Positions 21,510-32,580 of a stretch of 64,000 nucleotides of DNA are shown one piece after another. How positions within the stretch are numbered: position 1 is the first letter of the stretch; the number at the start of each line of letters is the position of its first letter. The notes beneath the pieces are model-generated. The model was not told where the DNA came from. It searched no databases and was given only the letters and a program-made list of their open reading frames with translations. Source of the DNA: Euborellia annulipes (lineage: Eukaryota; Arthropoda; Insecta; Dermaptera; Anisolabididae); NCBI GenBank assembly GCA_023213315.1, contig JAKCPI010004569.1, positions 1 to 64,000 on the forward strand. Reading direction: 5' to 3'. Both the position numbers and the translations under genes were made by a program.

Positions 21510-24500
21510 ATGTCTCAAATGACAAATTTTAATACGTATAGACGCCGAATAAGAAGAAAAAATAACGAAAGAGTAGAGAATATATTTATAGAAATGTTGG
21601 TTAGTTATTGTAAAAACGCAGAATTGTCAGGAATTGGTCATGTCATTCAAACTAATATCCATCTTTCTGAAAGGTATGACGTGTCATAAAACCATCTTTT
21701 CCTTTTTTAATTCCAAAAACCTCTTCTATAAAGCTTCGTGCGGGGTATATGAATTTACGGAATTAAAAATTTAAAAAAAATTAGGCATTTGCGGCATTCG
21801 AACCCAAACCTGTATCCACTTATTTATTTTTTTACTTTATTTCGTGTATTATTATTATTTTTATTTAATGGTATTCTCACTCTGTTTCCAAAATCAGTTT
21901 TCCTTTCATAACTTTTATATTAAATATGTTATGCTCCATTTAGGTAGTCTAGATAGTGTTCTATTTTTCATGGCAATTTGACCCGATTTCATGTCATCAA
22001 CTATCTTCTTTGATTTTTCTCTTGTTTACATTTATCAAAGTCGCATCATAGTATAATATGTCTAATATTGTAGGCCTATTAGCATAGTCACTAGAAAAAA
22101 AAATTTTTTTGATTAACAAATGTATAATTTTTTTTCTTTTTAACTAGTTTATACCTTTTGTTTTAGGATTTTTTGGGGAATTCTTGTCTCCCTCTCGTTT
22201 ATATCTGGGTGCTACCTCATTGTAAAATCCCATCTGCATTTCTTAAAAAATCCAACAGTGATCGCTTTAGATAAACAGAATCAAGATTGGGAAATTCCTC
22301 TCCCAGCATTTACTGTCTGTTTAGAGGAACGATCAGATCCTGAATTGGAAACTCAATTCATTCTAAAGTTTGTAATTTTACTTTATATTTTCTTTTGATA
22401 GATAACTAACAGAATAAATTCAATTATCTAAAACAACCTCTGAAGATACTTTATTATAAACTTCTCTTTATAAACAATTAAAAATACAAATTTATTGAAT
22501 ATATATCAATTATTATTCAAACTATTAATAATAATAATTCATAATAATATAAATAAAAAGCCGGGGGGGGAAATAAGAACAATGAAATATGAATGCATTC
22601 CATTTATCTTGTGTGTCGCTCCGAGGAAATATCAAAATTTAATTTAAATTAAAAATATTAAAATTTCTATTAAATTATTAATATTATATCAAATTAAATA
22701 TTTTTATAAATAAATTATAAAATTTCAGCAAATGGAATGTGTCACGTGAGAGTAATCCAGAAAAATTTTACTATTATCAACGTTTTGTTCAATCTGTGGT
22801 CCAAGCATCTTTCGATTCTCCTTCTGATGATTTTTTAGAATTTCAAAATGATCTTTCACTTCATAATATTTCAATGTTTGATGTCGCTATTTCGGTAAGG
22901 TTTTTTTTTTGTTTTATCTTTCTGGAATAATAGGCCTAAAGAGAATTTTTATTCTTTTTTTAGGTATCAAACAATTTGCAAAATATTGAAATGAAATCAA
23001 ATTCTTCTTATCAAATTACATTATCCGAATGGGGCTTGTGCTATACATTTTTATCAACAATTTCGGATAATTATGCATTAAGGTTAGAAGTTAAGCACTT
23101 TTATTGTCAATCAAATTTTTATAAAGAGAAACGCCTGGAGGTTATGCATTTAGAGTGACGTTTTTGCTTATTGGGTTACGTGTCTTGCAGGCGTTTTATT
23201 CTCTTTTTCCAATAAAGTGGAAAAGAAAATATGATTTCTCATTCAAAAAATCTGGTGTGACTGGCGCACAGCACATAACTTTCTCTTACCTTCGGTGATC
23301 GAAAGTTGTAGACTGTGCTTGTCACACCAGATTTTTTGTGTCGACATATATTTAGTTTCCGCCGATAGATGTAAAATTTATAAGTATGGGTCGTTTTGAT
23401 AACTTACCTACCCCAACATTAAAATATCCTCCCTATGGGAGAAATACTCGAGTTTGTCCTTCAGCTGTCTTAATGCTGAAGGACAAACACCATATATTTC
23501 CCCATAGGGAGGCTATTTTAATGTTGGGATAGGTAAGTTATCAAAACGACCCATGGGAAAATATTTATATTTTGTTACCTTGGCTTCAAACAATTTTGAG
23601 GGCTAAATGAGAATACTCTTCTTGTACGTCATAGGAAAGATCAAAGAAATGGTTGCCATAGTAACAAAATATAAATATTTTCCCAGGTTTATAAATTTTA
23701 CCTCTTGAATTCTAATATATCGGCGGAAACTAAATATATCTCGACCCAAAAAAATCTGGTGTCACAAGCACAGAACACAACTTTCAATTACCGAAAGTTG
23801 TGTGGTGTGTGACCAGTCACACCAGATTTTTTTTTATTTCTTTTGACCTTTTAGAACTAAGCCATTCGGCACCAATCAAAGTGATTACAAAAAATATTCA
23901 TATAAAAATAAGATTATGTCCTTAGCAATATGCATATCTATCTAACTAGCTGGCTATTGCTTAAATAAAAAATAAATAAAATACACTAGTAAAAAAAAAA
24001 AAAATAACAAACAAAAAACATTCAGCAAACAGCATAAAACAACTAATAAAATTTAAATTTATAAATTCTGTAGGCTGAGGAAGTTGTGAAGGGTGTGTGG
24101 GGAGGGGGTCAGGAGGTGATGTTTGCGGCTGTGGCAAATGCACGGAGAGCGTAGATCTTCCAGAGAAGGAGCTGCCAGAAACGAGTGGGCTCACGCAAAT
24201 TAGGGACTTCTTTGATGGACCGATTTCTGTGCTGCCTTGCTAAGCTCCGCCTTCTGCCCGTAAGGGGGGGAAGGGGTCGAGGAGGGGGGGGACGAATGTT
24301 TTTTGTTTATAAAAATTAATGGAATACCCAAGCCGACATTTTATAAATGGTCTTCTGTTAAAATCTGAGTACTTTTTTTTCTGGGGGGCACGCGAGTCCT
24401 TGGCGCCGCGTTGCTAAGCTCCGCTTTCTGCCCATCTCAATGAAATTTTTTAGGACCATAATTTTTTTTTAACATTTCATTTTTTTTTTTTTTTTTAGTC

Positions 24501-25913
24501 CACGTTATATTAAAAATTCTACAATATTAATTGATCATTGGACATTATCAAATTACAAAGAAGATGACTACAAGTTAAGGTTAAATCTTGAACAAACAAA
24601 AGGATTTTTGGTAAGGATTATTTGTTATCAACAGTTTATTTATTATTATAATGAATGAATTTTTATTTTTCTAGTTATCTATTCATTCTCAAAATGATAT
24701 TCCCTCTTTGAGCAAACGCAATACGAATTTCATTGAAGGTTTATATAAAATTGATATTGATGTAAAAATCACAGAAATGGATGCAGTGGATGAAAATCGA
24801 GAGTTGAGTCCTCAGCAAAGAGGATGCCGGTATTTCATTATTTATGTTTCAAAAAATAGACACTATTTAAAATTTTCAAATGAAAATAATTTAAAAAAAA
24901 ATTTAATTTTTAGATTTTCAAATGAAATTTTGAAAAATATGAAAGTTTATTCACGCAATTATTGCTTAACGCAATGCCGCGCCGAAAAAATTATCTTGAA
25001 ATGCAATTGTTTGCCTTTTTACTATTCCCTGTTACTATCTTCAGGTATGAAAATAAAAAATTTTAAATTTCTTATTAATGAATGAGTTAATTATTTCAAT
25101 AGGAGAAAAAGAAGTTGAAGAATGCAGCATAAAAAGAATGCAATGCGTTCAGGATGGATTTCCCTCTTTACACAAATCTTTGTGTTCGTATTGTTTGCCT
25201 GATTGTAGAATCCATCATGTTGAAGTTATCAAATCTTCCAAGATATTAATGTCGTAAGTAGAAATTAAAAAATATTCTATACAAAAAAAATATGGTGTGA
25301 CTGGTCGCACAGCACACGACTTTCTCTTACTTTCGGTAAAGGAAATTTTGCCGGTCGGCGGAACCGAAATTTTCCAACCTGCGGAACTATATTTTTTTCG
25401 CTCTGCTGGGCCAATCGAATATTCCGGGGGTGGGAGGCCAGATGATTTTATTTTACCTTTTCAAATTTAAAATTAGCTCACCTTATACCATATATTTAAC
25501 ATTTAAAAAATAATTGATAATTTAATTATTTAAAATTAAAATTAAAAAAAAAAACACACCAACGAAATAAGAAATAAGATTTGTAATTATTTTTTTTTGT
25601 TTTTAGTATTTATAATAAAAATCAACTGGAATATCCAAGAGTTGAAATAAAATTGGATTCATTTCCAAACGTGCGTTATATAAAGAACACTCTCTTTACA
25701 TTTGAAGATTTATTAGGTAAGATGTTCGTATTAATTGTTTGATTTGTTAATTAATTTTTTTTTATACTTTCAGTCTCTTACGGAGGAACGGTGGCTTTAT
25801 TCTTTGGCTGCAGTCTTCTCAGCGTAGCTGAACTTGTCTACTATTTCACTATCAGATTAGGCGCTCAACTATATAGGCGATACCGGCAAACAAAAGATAT
25901 TAAACTCTTATGA
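21510..25913 (+). CDS. DEG/ENaC sodium channel (pickpocket-like), gene B
   Basis: Ten exons: 21510-21673, 22167-22367, 22729-22894, 22964-23082, 24499-24610, 24675-24829, 24914-25044, 25103-25253, 25607-25716 and 25774-25913. They total 1449 nt and encode 482 aa with all frames kept. TM1 is at ~56-74 (IFWGILVSLSFISGCYLIV), followed by NPTVIALD and IPLPAFTVC. Cysteine-rich landmarks are EWGLCYTF, RGCR, NYCLTQCRAEKIILKCNC and CSYCLPDC. TM2 has YGGTVALFFGCSLLSVAELV with the GCS filter. Length and order fit a complete channel subunit. Exons 2, 6 and 9 have exactly the same lengths as in gene A (201, 155, 110 nt). Intron 4 is swollen to 1.4 kb by repeats. The start at 21510 is preferred over upstream in-frame codons, which lie in a polypyrimidine acceptor-like tract. 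Confidence 0.94.
23251..23826. mobile_element. Two INE-1-like elements in inverted orientation
   Basis: A terminal hairpin at each end (23251-23340 and ~23735-23826, TCTGGTGTGAC...GTCACACCAGA) faces a shared body around GGGAAAATATTTATATTTTG. The pair lies in intron 4 of DEG/ENaC gene B and is itself interrupted by a foldback MITE. Confidence 0.75.
23388..23552. mobile_element. Foldback MITE inside an INE-1-like element
   Basis: Inverted arms of ~75 bp start with GGGTCGTTTTGATAACTTAC. The empty version of the site (TAAGTATGGGAAAAT) is seen at 36736 and 47192. Comparison shows the insert plus an apparent 2-bp AT duplication. Confidence 0.8.
24090..24440. repeat. GC-rich repeat fragments in intron 4 of gene B
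   Basis: Two patches with TTGCTAAGCTCCGCCTTCTG and TTGCTAAGCTCCGCTTTCTG lie 180 bp apart as direct repeats, beside poly-G tracts. They are probably remains of the GC-ended transposons seen at 41292. Confidence 0.4.
25285..25345 (+). mobile_element. INE-1-like hairpin fragment
   Basis: TATGGTGTGACTGGTCGCAC and CGACTTTCTCTTACTTTCGG match the left arm of the family hairpin. It lies in intron 8 of gene B. Confidence 0.6.
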
Positions 25914-26024
25914 TGTCGACTATTTAGAAAATATTATAACTAGCGGCATCGATCGCCTTCAGCTTCACCCTCTTGAATCATTTTCATCTTTTCCGTTTCC
26001 TCTTCTGTATTCTCTAGAAGATTT

Positions 26025-26285
26025 AGGGGAGAGCGGGGTACTTCACTTGTGATTATTTTCACCAGATTTTGGTTAGTGTTTGAACTAAAACAAATATGTA
26101 AATAAATGGTGTTGTATACCTTTATACAAGTTAATTAAAATAATCAGCTTTATAGTAAATGTCAAAGTATGAATTAATTTGTTTTTCCCTAAGCACTTCA
26201 AGTGTGACAAAGTGCCCCATGGCAGGGTACTTTGTCACAGGGTAGGGGCTTCTTTGTCACGTAATTTTAAAAGAAAAATTAGTAT
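26025..26285. mobile_element. Candidate transposon fragment (GGGGAGAGCGGGGTACTTCA)
   Basis: Starts with GGGGAGAGCGGGGTACTTCA and has internal words TGACAAAGTGCCCC and GGGTACTTTGTCAC, as in common invertebrate MITEs of this type. No matching far end was found. Confidence 0.35.
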
Positions 26286-26302
26286 AGCCGTTAGCCTCTT
26301 TT

Positions 26303-26950
26303 ACTTTCTCTTACCTTTATATATATGTTAATATATAGAGAAAGAAAGTATTGGATTCATGTCAAAAATTCAATGTCGAGATTTTGATGGATATAACTGT
26401 TACATGTTTTGAGGTCCCCTGAATCCAAAAAATTGGTTTTCGCGACATGGTCTGTCTGTGAACAACATATCTCAAAAATGAAAAGAGCTAGGAGGTTGAA
26501 ATTGTATATTTAAGTTAGGCACCCCATGGGACGTGACACGAAGCTTTTGAACAAAATCGACCAAAGAGTACTAGTACTTTACTGATGCAATTTTTCTGTT
26601 TTTTTCGATTTTCTCTAAAATCGCTCTAACGTTTTTTTTTTTTAATTCAAAAATCAATTATTTTTTAGATTGTCTTTAAAATGTATATTCTCATTTTGTC
26701 ATTGAAATCTTCTGAAGACCACTTTATTCTTGTACTCCATAGAAAAGATAGGATAAATGGTTGCCATGGTAACAAAATATAAATATTTTCCCATACTTAT
26801 AAATTTTACATCTTGAAATTCGAATGTACTGTACTGTCGGAAACTAAATACATGTCTACACGAAAAATCTGGTGTGACCAGCACAGAACACAACTTTCGA
26901 TAACCGAAGGTAAGAGAAAGTTGTGTGCTGTGCGCCAGTCACACCAGATT
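26303..26950 (-). mobile_element. INE-1/Helentron-like element, near complete
   Basis: Order from 26303: ACTTTCTCTTACC palindrome, GTATTGGATTCATGTCAAAA, ATGTCGAGATTTTGATGG, GACATGGTCTGTCTGTG, ATCTCAAAAATGAAAAGAGC, TAGGAGGTTGAAATTG, an AGTACTAGTACTTTACT palindrome, GGTTGCCATGGTAAC, and a terminal hairpin with TCTGGTGTGAC and GTCACACCAGA arms. The GTCTGTCTG / ATCTCA..AAC / AGCTAGxAxGTTGAxATT order is that of Drosophila INE-1 as I remember it. No coding capacity. Confidence 0.8.
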
Positions 26951-27244
26951 TTTGAGAAAATAGACATTACCTGCATTCAACTAAGAATCTATAAATAGGT
27001 AGATGGAGTAGATCCAATGTTTTCGGTTAGAGGCGGCCAAGGTCCAACTTGAATATCTGATTCAGCAGAGGAGTTATTTTGTTGGTGTACTTGCCGAAAT
27101 AAATCATTTCATAATCTGGCAAATTTTGCCTAAAATATTCAATGATGAAGATGATGTGAATTTATTTTAATTTCGTCGTATTTCGCCGCATTTGTTATTA
27201 TAGACCACATTTTTGTTTATTAATTATTTATTAAAAATATAAAT

Positions 27245-27290
27245 ACTGTACAACGTTTCGACTGCTTATTCTGCAGCCTTTCTTAAGTGT
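27245..27290 (-). repeat. CTGC-hairpin plus CGAAACGTTG motif
   Basis: On the minus strand: GGCTGCAGAATAAGCAG (stem CTGC/GCAG) followed directly by TCGAAACGTTG. Upstream lies the CATAGACCACATTTTTGT-like word shared with the foldback at 33950. Confidence 0.5.
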
Positions 27291-27471
27291 GCACTTGCTC
27301 CGACTCAGGGAATAATATTAATTATTTCTCATAATAATTGGCCTCATACGCCGAGAGGGCAAATTAGAAAAAAATTGTCTTGAATGAAAATGACATTGTT
27401 CCATTAAAGCAGAAACACGTCAATGTTGAGACACTTCCATTTGACTATCTGAAACTTATTTTGTAATTGAG

Positions 27472-28025
27472 GGCTCGCTGGTGTAGTGTAGTGAGCTAGG
27501 GTGTCAGCTTCTGCAAAGAAGATCCCTGTTCAAATCCTTGGCGTGCGGGATTTTTCATTAAATAAAAATATTTATTTAATGTAAACAAATCCTCAAGCAA
27601 GCCCTGGATTGGAATATAGGATCTCACCACAATAGCCCTCAGGCAACTCTACGAGGAGAGGGAGTTGCTGTGACATCCCGTCCTGTGGAAGAGACGTAAA
27701 AAGATTCCCTCTCAGTGATGCATTCTTCGAAAGGAGTAGGCTACACGCCGGTGCTGAGGGAGTCCCTCCTCAAACTAGGACATTCTCCCAAGCATAGAAG
27801 AGGCTGGATATAAGGAGCCGGTTGGAGCCAGAAATAAGGATTAGTTCACTAGCTAGAGACGAAAGCAGGAGGAGGAGTTAGAGATAGGAAATGATGTAAC
27901 TTCACGGGGTGCCGGTAGATGGCTACGGCCAGAGGCCGGTTGGGTTTGAGGTGTGTGTTTTCGTGCACGAAAGCACCTCGGGCAAATAAACGGGGATCCC
28001 GATAGGAATTTCAAATAAATAAAAA
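27472..28025 (+). mobile_element. Long tRNA-headed composite SINE, family C
   Basis: The head GCTGGTGTAGTGTAGTGAGC (A box) and CCCTGTTCAAATCC (B box) is followed by a ~480-bp body (AAGCCCTGGATTGG, GGAGCCGGTTGGAGCC, GATGTAACTTCACGGGGTGC, CGTGCACGAAAGCACCTCGG) and an AAATAAATAAAAAAAA tail. A body fragment is at 15640-15790 and a distant one near 20200. Confidence 0.65.
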
Positions 28026-28179
28026 AAATTTTGTAATTTTTTTTATTAAAACAAAAATTGTAAAGTGAAATAATATCGAAAAATATTAAAGAGAAAGAGA
28101 GATCTTTATTTATGTAAACATTTTATAATTTCTATTATTTTTTCTTATTCCCTTTTATTGCATTTTTTCTAGAATGAAT

Positions 28180-28398
28180 AAATAAATGCTTAGTGAGATT
28201 AATTTTTTGAGTGAATTGTTTTGAACATATATCACACTTGAAAGGTTTCTGGCCTGAATGAATACGTAAATGGCTAGTGAGAGAAGATTGATGTTGAATT
28301 GTTTTGAACATATATCACACTTGAAAGGTTTCTGACCTTAATGAATAGATAAATGTCTGGTGAGATGATGTTTATGCTTGAATTGTTTTGAACATATA
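28180..28398 (-). pseudogene. Degenerate 3' fingers of zinc-finger gene 1
   Basis: At least three further C2H2 repeats (CDICSKQF, HLTRHLSIH, FKCDICSKQF) continue past the end of the open frame. A frame change near 28415, an in-frame TAA in the linker near 28340 and another frame change near 28290 prevent translation. They share 28-residue spacing with the intact fingers. Confidence 0.8.
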
Positions 28399-30413
28399 TC
28401 ACACTTGAAAGGTTTTGGCTGAATGACAAGTAATGTTAGTGAGAGAAGATTGATGCTTGAATTGTTTTGAACATATATCACACTTGAAAGGTTTCTGGCC
28501 TGAATGAATACGTAAATGGGTTGTGAGATTAGATTTGTGATTAAATCGTTTTGAACATATTTCACACTTGAATGGTTTCTGGTCTGAATGAATAGGTAAA
28601 TGGTTAGTGAGATGAGATTTTTGAGTGAATTGTTTTGAACATATTTCACACTTGAATAGTTTCCGGTCAGAATGAATACGTAAATGGCTAGTGAGATAAG
28701 ATTTTTGAGTGAATTGTTTTGAACATATTTCACACTTGAATGGTTTCTGGCCTGAATGAATACGTAAATGGCTAGTGAGATAAGATTTTTGAGTGAATTG
28801 TTTTGAACATATATCACACTTGAATGGTTTCTGGCCTGAATGAATAAGTAAATGGATAGTGAGATTAGATTTCCATTTAAATTGTTTTGTACAAATCTCA
28901 CATGTATAAGTTTTCTTACAATACATTTTTTTGTTGGCAAATGACATGCTTGAATGTTTCTTTTTTGAATCTGATGGATTCTTTTGTTTTTCATTTTTAT
29001 TCTTTAATTTTTCTTTTTTGTTTTTTTCTAAAGATTCTTCTTTTTCTGGAAATGAAATGTCTTAATCAAAAATCAAGAAAAAAAGTAAAAGGAAACCAAT
29101 AACAATTATATATTGCTTTTTATTACCTTTTTTTGATGGTTTTTTAAGAAAATCAAAATTTCTTTTATCTACTCTTTGTATAATGTTTGATAAACATTTT
29201 TTCGAATGCTTCCATAGAAAATATAAGTTTATAAAGTTGGTCTTACAATGAATACACGGGAAGACTGGACCTAAAGAATCAAAAATCAAGAATAATAATA
29301 CAAATAGGTAAACGATATATGGACCGTTTATTTTGAAAGTGGTGTAAGTCCAATTTTTTTAAAAATCTGAGATATCACATAATTCATGCTTAATTTAATG
29401 TAAATTTTCTATGTATAACTAGCTAGTGGCAAATTCCTTAAAAAATTGCCATGTTTTGTACAATTGAAAAGTGGTCGGTAAAAGAAATTGTGTATTCGTT
29501 GATTATGAAAGTGGTGTAAGTCCAAATTGAGCTAGGTAGCTTAGCAGATGGTTGCCTGTTAGTAGCCTGTTATTGTGCATTTGTTTATAAACTTGTTAAG
29601 AATTACTAGCAGAGGCGTCATTTGTGGGGGGGGGGGGGGGGGGGTAGGGTAGGACATTTGCCCCCCTCCTCCCTAAGTATTATTCTACCTAAATAAAATA
29701 TATCTACGAAATTGTACAAAATTAAAAAATTAATTAAATTAAATACATTTTGGCCAAATTTGAGATACCTATTTGTAAGAAAATTGAAGTGAGAAATTCG
29801 AAAAAAAAGTTTGCCTCCCCCTCCAAGAACATGTTGAAATGACGCCACTGGTTACGAGATTAGGTTACTTATTAATATAAAGATAGCAAGTAGTTATGAT
29901 CTTAAATACCTCCTAAATTAGATATTGATAAAGAAGTAGAAACATTGACCGACTTCATATCATTTGTCTAGATTTTTAAATTAACAGATATGCAAACCTT
30001 TCATTTTCTCGAAACAATAGAAAATGGACTTACACCACTTTTAAAATAAACGGTCCATATATGTATATATGTTTGATCTGTCGTCACCACCATCATAGAG
30101 CCACTTGTTTATTCTTTATTCATGCCAAATTTTATTTTAAAGATTTCAAATTTCGATCCTTTCGAGAGAACATGTAAATATTTATGTTGAGAATGATCTA
30201 AACATGCACGTTTATATTTTAGAGCATATGCCAAAGATTATTAAAAAGATACAAATTAAATATAAATTAATTTATATTTTATATATGTAAAAAAGAAAAA
30301 TAAATGACAGAAGAGAAAGAGAATAGGTTATAAAATAAAAATGAATTACCAATGTGAATTGGATATTTGATATCGTCGTTCGAAATATCTTCTTGCTTAA
30401 TATTTGAAATCAT
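28399..30413 (-). CDS. C2H2 zinc-finger protein 1, truncated array
   Basis: Exons 30413-30350, 29270-29127 and 29060-28399 (64, 144, 662 nt) splice in frame to 289 aa. Exon 1 encodes an acidic start (MISNIKQEDISNDDIKYPIH). Exon 2 encodes a single C2HC finger (CIHCKTNF...HSKKC). Exon 3 begins with a Lys/Glu-rich linker and then five intact C2H2 fingers with HSGQKPFKC linkers. The sixth is broken by a deletion that ends the frame early. It is a predicted nuclear DNA-binding protein. Intron 1 carries a TA-flanked MITE with a hAT MITE inside it. It is paralogous to the 48.7-63 kb cluster. Confidence 0.82.
29318..30061. mobile_element. MITE with ~37-bp inverted ends, TA-flanked
   Basis: Ends read TATGGACCGTTTATTTTGAA and GTGGTGTAAGTCCA and their complement at 30022-30061, flanked by TA. 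TA duplication and these ends suggest Tc1/mariner-type mobilisation. Another inner copy of GAAAGTGGTGTAAGTCCAAA sits at 29506. It lies in intron 1 of zinc-finger gene 1. Confidence 0.7.
29610..29850. mobile_element. hAT-type MITE inside the TA-flanked MITE
   Basis: Ends are CAGAGGCGTCATTT and AAATGACGCCACTG. Flanks ATTACTAG and GTTACGAG match at 6 of 8 positions, a decayed 8-bp duplication. The interior has a poly-G run and no coding sequence. Confidence 0.65.
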
Positions 30414-30581
30414 TGTACCAGTTAATCGACAGAATTTCTAATATTAAATTATAATTCAATAATTCTAATATCAACAGACGAATAATATTACAATGAGTAA
30501 ATCAATCTATTCGCTGCTATGGAGTCAGGGAATCAGGGAATAAACAATGGAATAATAAAATATGGAGCATGGGACTGCAAC

Positions 30582-30795
30582 CAGGGGGGGACAAGTCTAT
30601 GGAAGAATTTGGAGTGCTTTTAGAGATATGGTTACTATGTTCAGAATGATCAAATGAGCTTTACGCCCCCGCTAGATGTGGTTAGTGTCGCCTGCTTTGG
30701 TCGCCGGAGCATGCGCACTAGGCACCAAGCCTCAAATAACTGACAAATAACAACACCCATATCCGCCATTTGTAAAAAAGTGTCAAACACGTGCA
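30582..30795 (+). mobile_element. Partial copy of the hAT-like element found at 31017
   Basis: Starts with CAGGGGGGGACAAGTCTATG and runs in parallel with 31017-31210 (GTCGCCTGCTT...CGC, GCATGCGCA, CCGCCATTTG.AAAAAGTGTCA). A right end of the CCCTG type was not found. CAGGGAATAAAC just upstream at 30534 resembles the other terminus inverted. Confidence 0.6.
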
Positions 30796-32164
30796 GGGGG
30801 GTGTCAACTGAATAGGGCAATGTGGTGCGTTTTTTAGCCATAGTTTCTATGTTCGGACTGTTGCATAGGTTCGGTCAGCCGCCTCAAGGGGACGCTAGTC
30901 AGGAAATTTGAAGAGATCTGATTGGTTGAAACATTTGCTTTCAAATTCGAATGTGTGCTCCATTCGGCTATTGTCATGCACTTCAAGGGCAATGACCTCA
31001 GGCTAGGGCTGGACGGCAGGGGGGACAAGCCTATGGAAGAATTTGGAGTGCTTTTAGAGATATAGTTCCTATGTTCAGAATGAAATTGTTGAGCAGGGCT
31101 GTTGTTAAAGGGAGCCACTGTCGCCTGCTTGGATCGCTGGCGCATGCGCAGATTCACCGTTCACAGGCAGCTGTTCCCTGACAGCATCAATTTCCGCCAT
31201 TTGCAAAAAAGTGTCATACTAAACACATGAATAAAAAGTTTGTTTGTTTCCTAATCAGAATTATCAACGATAGAATTTCTTCAAACATCAAAAATCAGGT
31301 TAGTTTTTTTTGATTAATTTATTTCTTTTCAAATAATAGGATAAGATATATTTTTTTTGGCATTTTAAATATTTTTGTAATATAATTATAACAATTCATT
31401 TTGTTTTTCTTTGATGCAATACAATGTTTAAAAATATTGGCCTAATTGTTTTTATATTTTTTTTATAGGCAATCAGTATGTTTCTCCTGAAGAAAAAGTG
31501 CTGTGTGACATGCTGCAGGAATGGATGAATATCCAGATACACAGAATTGAGTAAAAAATACTGTACATACAATTGGTACTTTACTATATATGTCATATGT
31601 TTAATGCAATAGGTACCAAATTTTCCTTATCACTGAAAAGCGTTTGTAATGTGCTTAATTTTGTCATTATCATAAAAAAAGGCATCATTTTCATAATGGT
31701 CAAACATTAACACATTATGGGACCATTAATAGAAAAAGACCCTATAAGGAAAAACGAAATATTCCCAACTTGAATAAAAATGAAAAATTTTAATTTATTT
31801 TAATATGGTTTGTCAACTGACACTCCACGTTTCAAAGCTTTCGATCTTTGTGTCACAGTCTGCCAGTAATAGCCTGCTTTTTTGCAAGCTATTTAAAAAA
31901 TTATGCTCATTTACAAATACTTTCAATACATTATAAAACTAGATTACCTTAAAAAAAAAAAAAAAAAAATGTCATATTTTTGATCAAATTCTGCTTTTTC
32001 ATAACTATTGTTCTCTTATGTTAATTTTTAATTATATATATTTTATTCTATATGCTAATATTATATTTTTAATATAATTATCCTTTGTTTATAAATATAT
32101 TGTATATTTTTTTCTTCCATCATTTTAATTTTAATAAATATATAATGTTAACTTGGAACTTTAT

Positions 32165-32580
32165 GCTTTTTATTTATCCGGGAGAAAAACCATTCACAAA
32201 CAATTTTATTAATTTTAAACTGGGAACCGTTGGCTTTAGTTGAAACATTATGCTTTAATAGGAGAATTAAATTCAAGTATGATACACAAGGTTTTTTGTT
32301 TCAATGATTTATTTATTTAACATTAACACTTTATACGTATTTGGACACCATATGTGTTTTGTGCTGAAGTAATTCACATCAGTATGATAACACATCTGGT
32401 GTCGAAATGCGTATAAAGTGTTAATGTTAAATAAATAAATCAATAGAAACAAAAAATCTTGTGTATTATACTTGAATTTAATTCTCCTATTAAAACAATT
32501 TTATTCATTTGGGTGAGAAACCATAACCATAGTTATAATCATTCTGGAGAAAAACCTTATTTACTGGCGAGAAACGTTTA
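32165..32580 (+). pseudogene. Zinc-finger gene remnants in the inner hAT-like element
   Basis: Plus-strand frames give PGEKPFTN (32178), GEKP followed by a stop (32513) and HSGEKPY (~32550). These are H-S/T-G-E-K-P linkers of C2H2 genes with the fingers eroded. A distinct linker (GEKP, not GQKP) shows they do not derive from the neighbouring cluster. The TTTCTCCTGAAGAAAAAGTG exon-like piece at 31484 has a diverged match near 34488. Confidence 0.5.
32248..32497. mobile_element. Foldback, ~105-bp arms
   Basis: Arms start TTTAATAGGAGAATTAAATT and meet around CTGAAGTAATTCACATCAG. ACACATCTGGTGTCGAAAT repeats the hairpin-plus-CGAAA motif. It splits the zinc-finger remnants. Confidence 0.75.

Noticed and set aside
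28190..28960. CRISPR-like array
   Set aside because: The regular 84-bp periodicity is the coding repeat of C2H2 fingers in a eukaryotic gene.
28338..28994. 218-codon repetitive frame (FIQARNHSSV repeats)
   Set aside because: Alternative-frame reading of the zinc-finger array; the C2H2 frame explains the DNA. Same for 48689-49165, 51974-52912 and 62025-62624.
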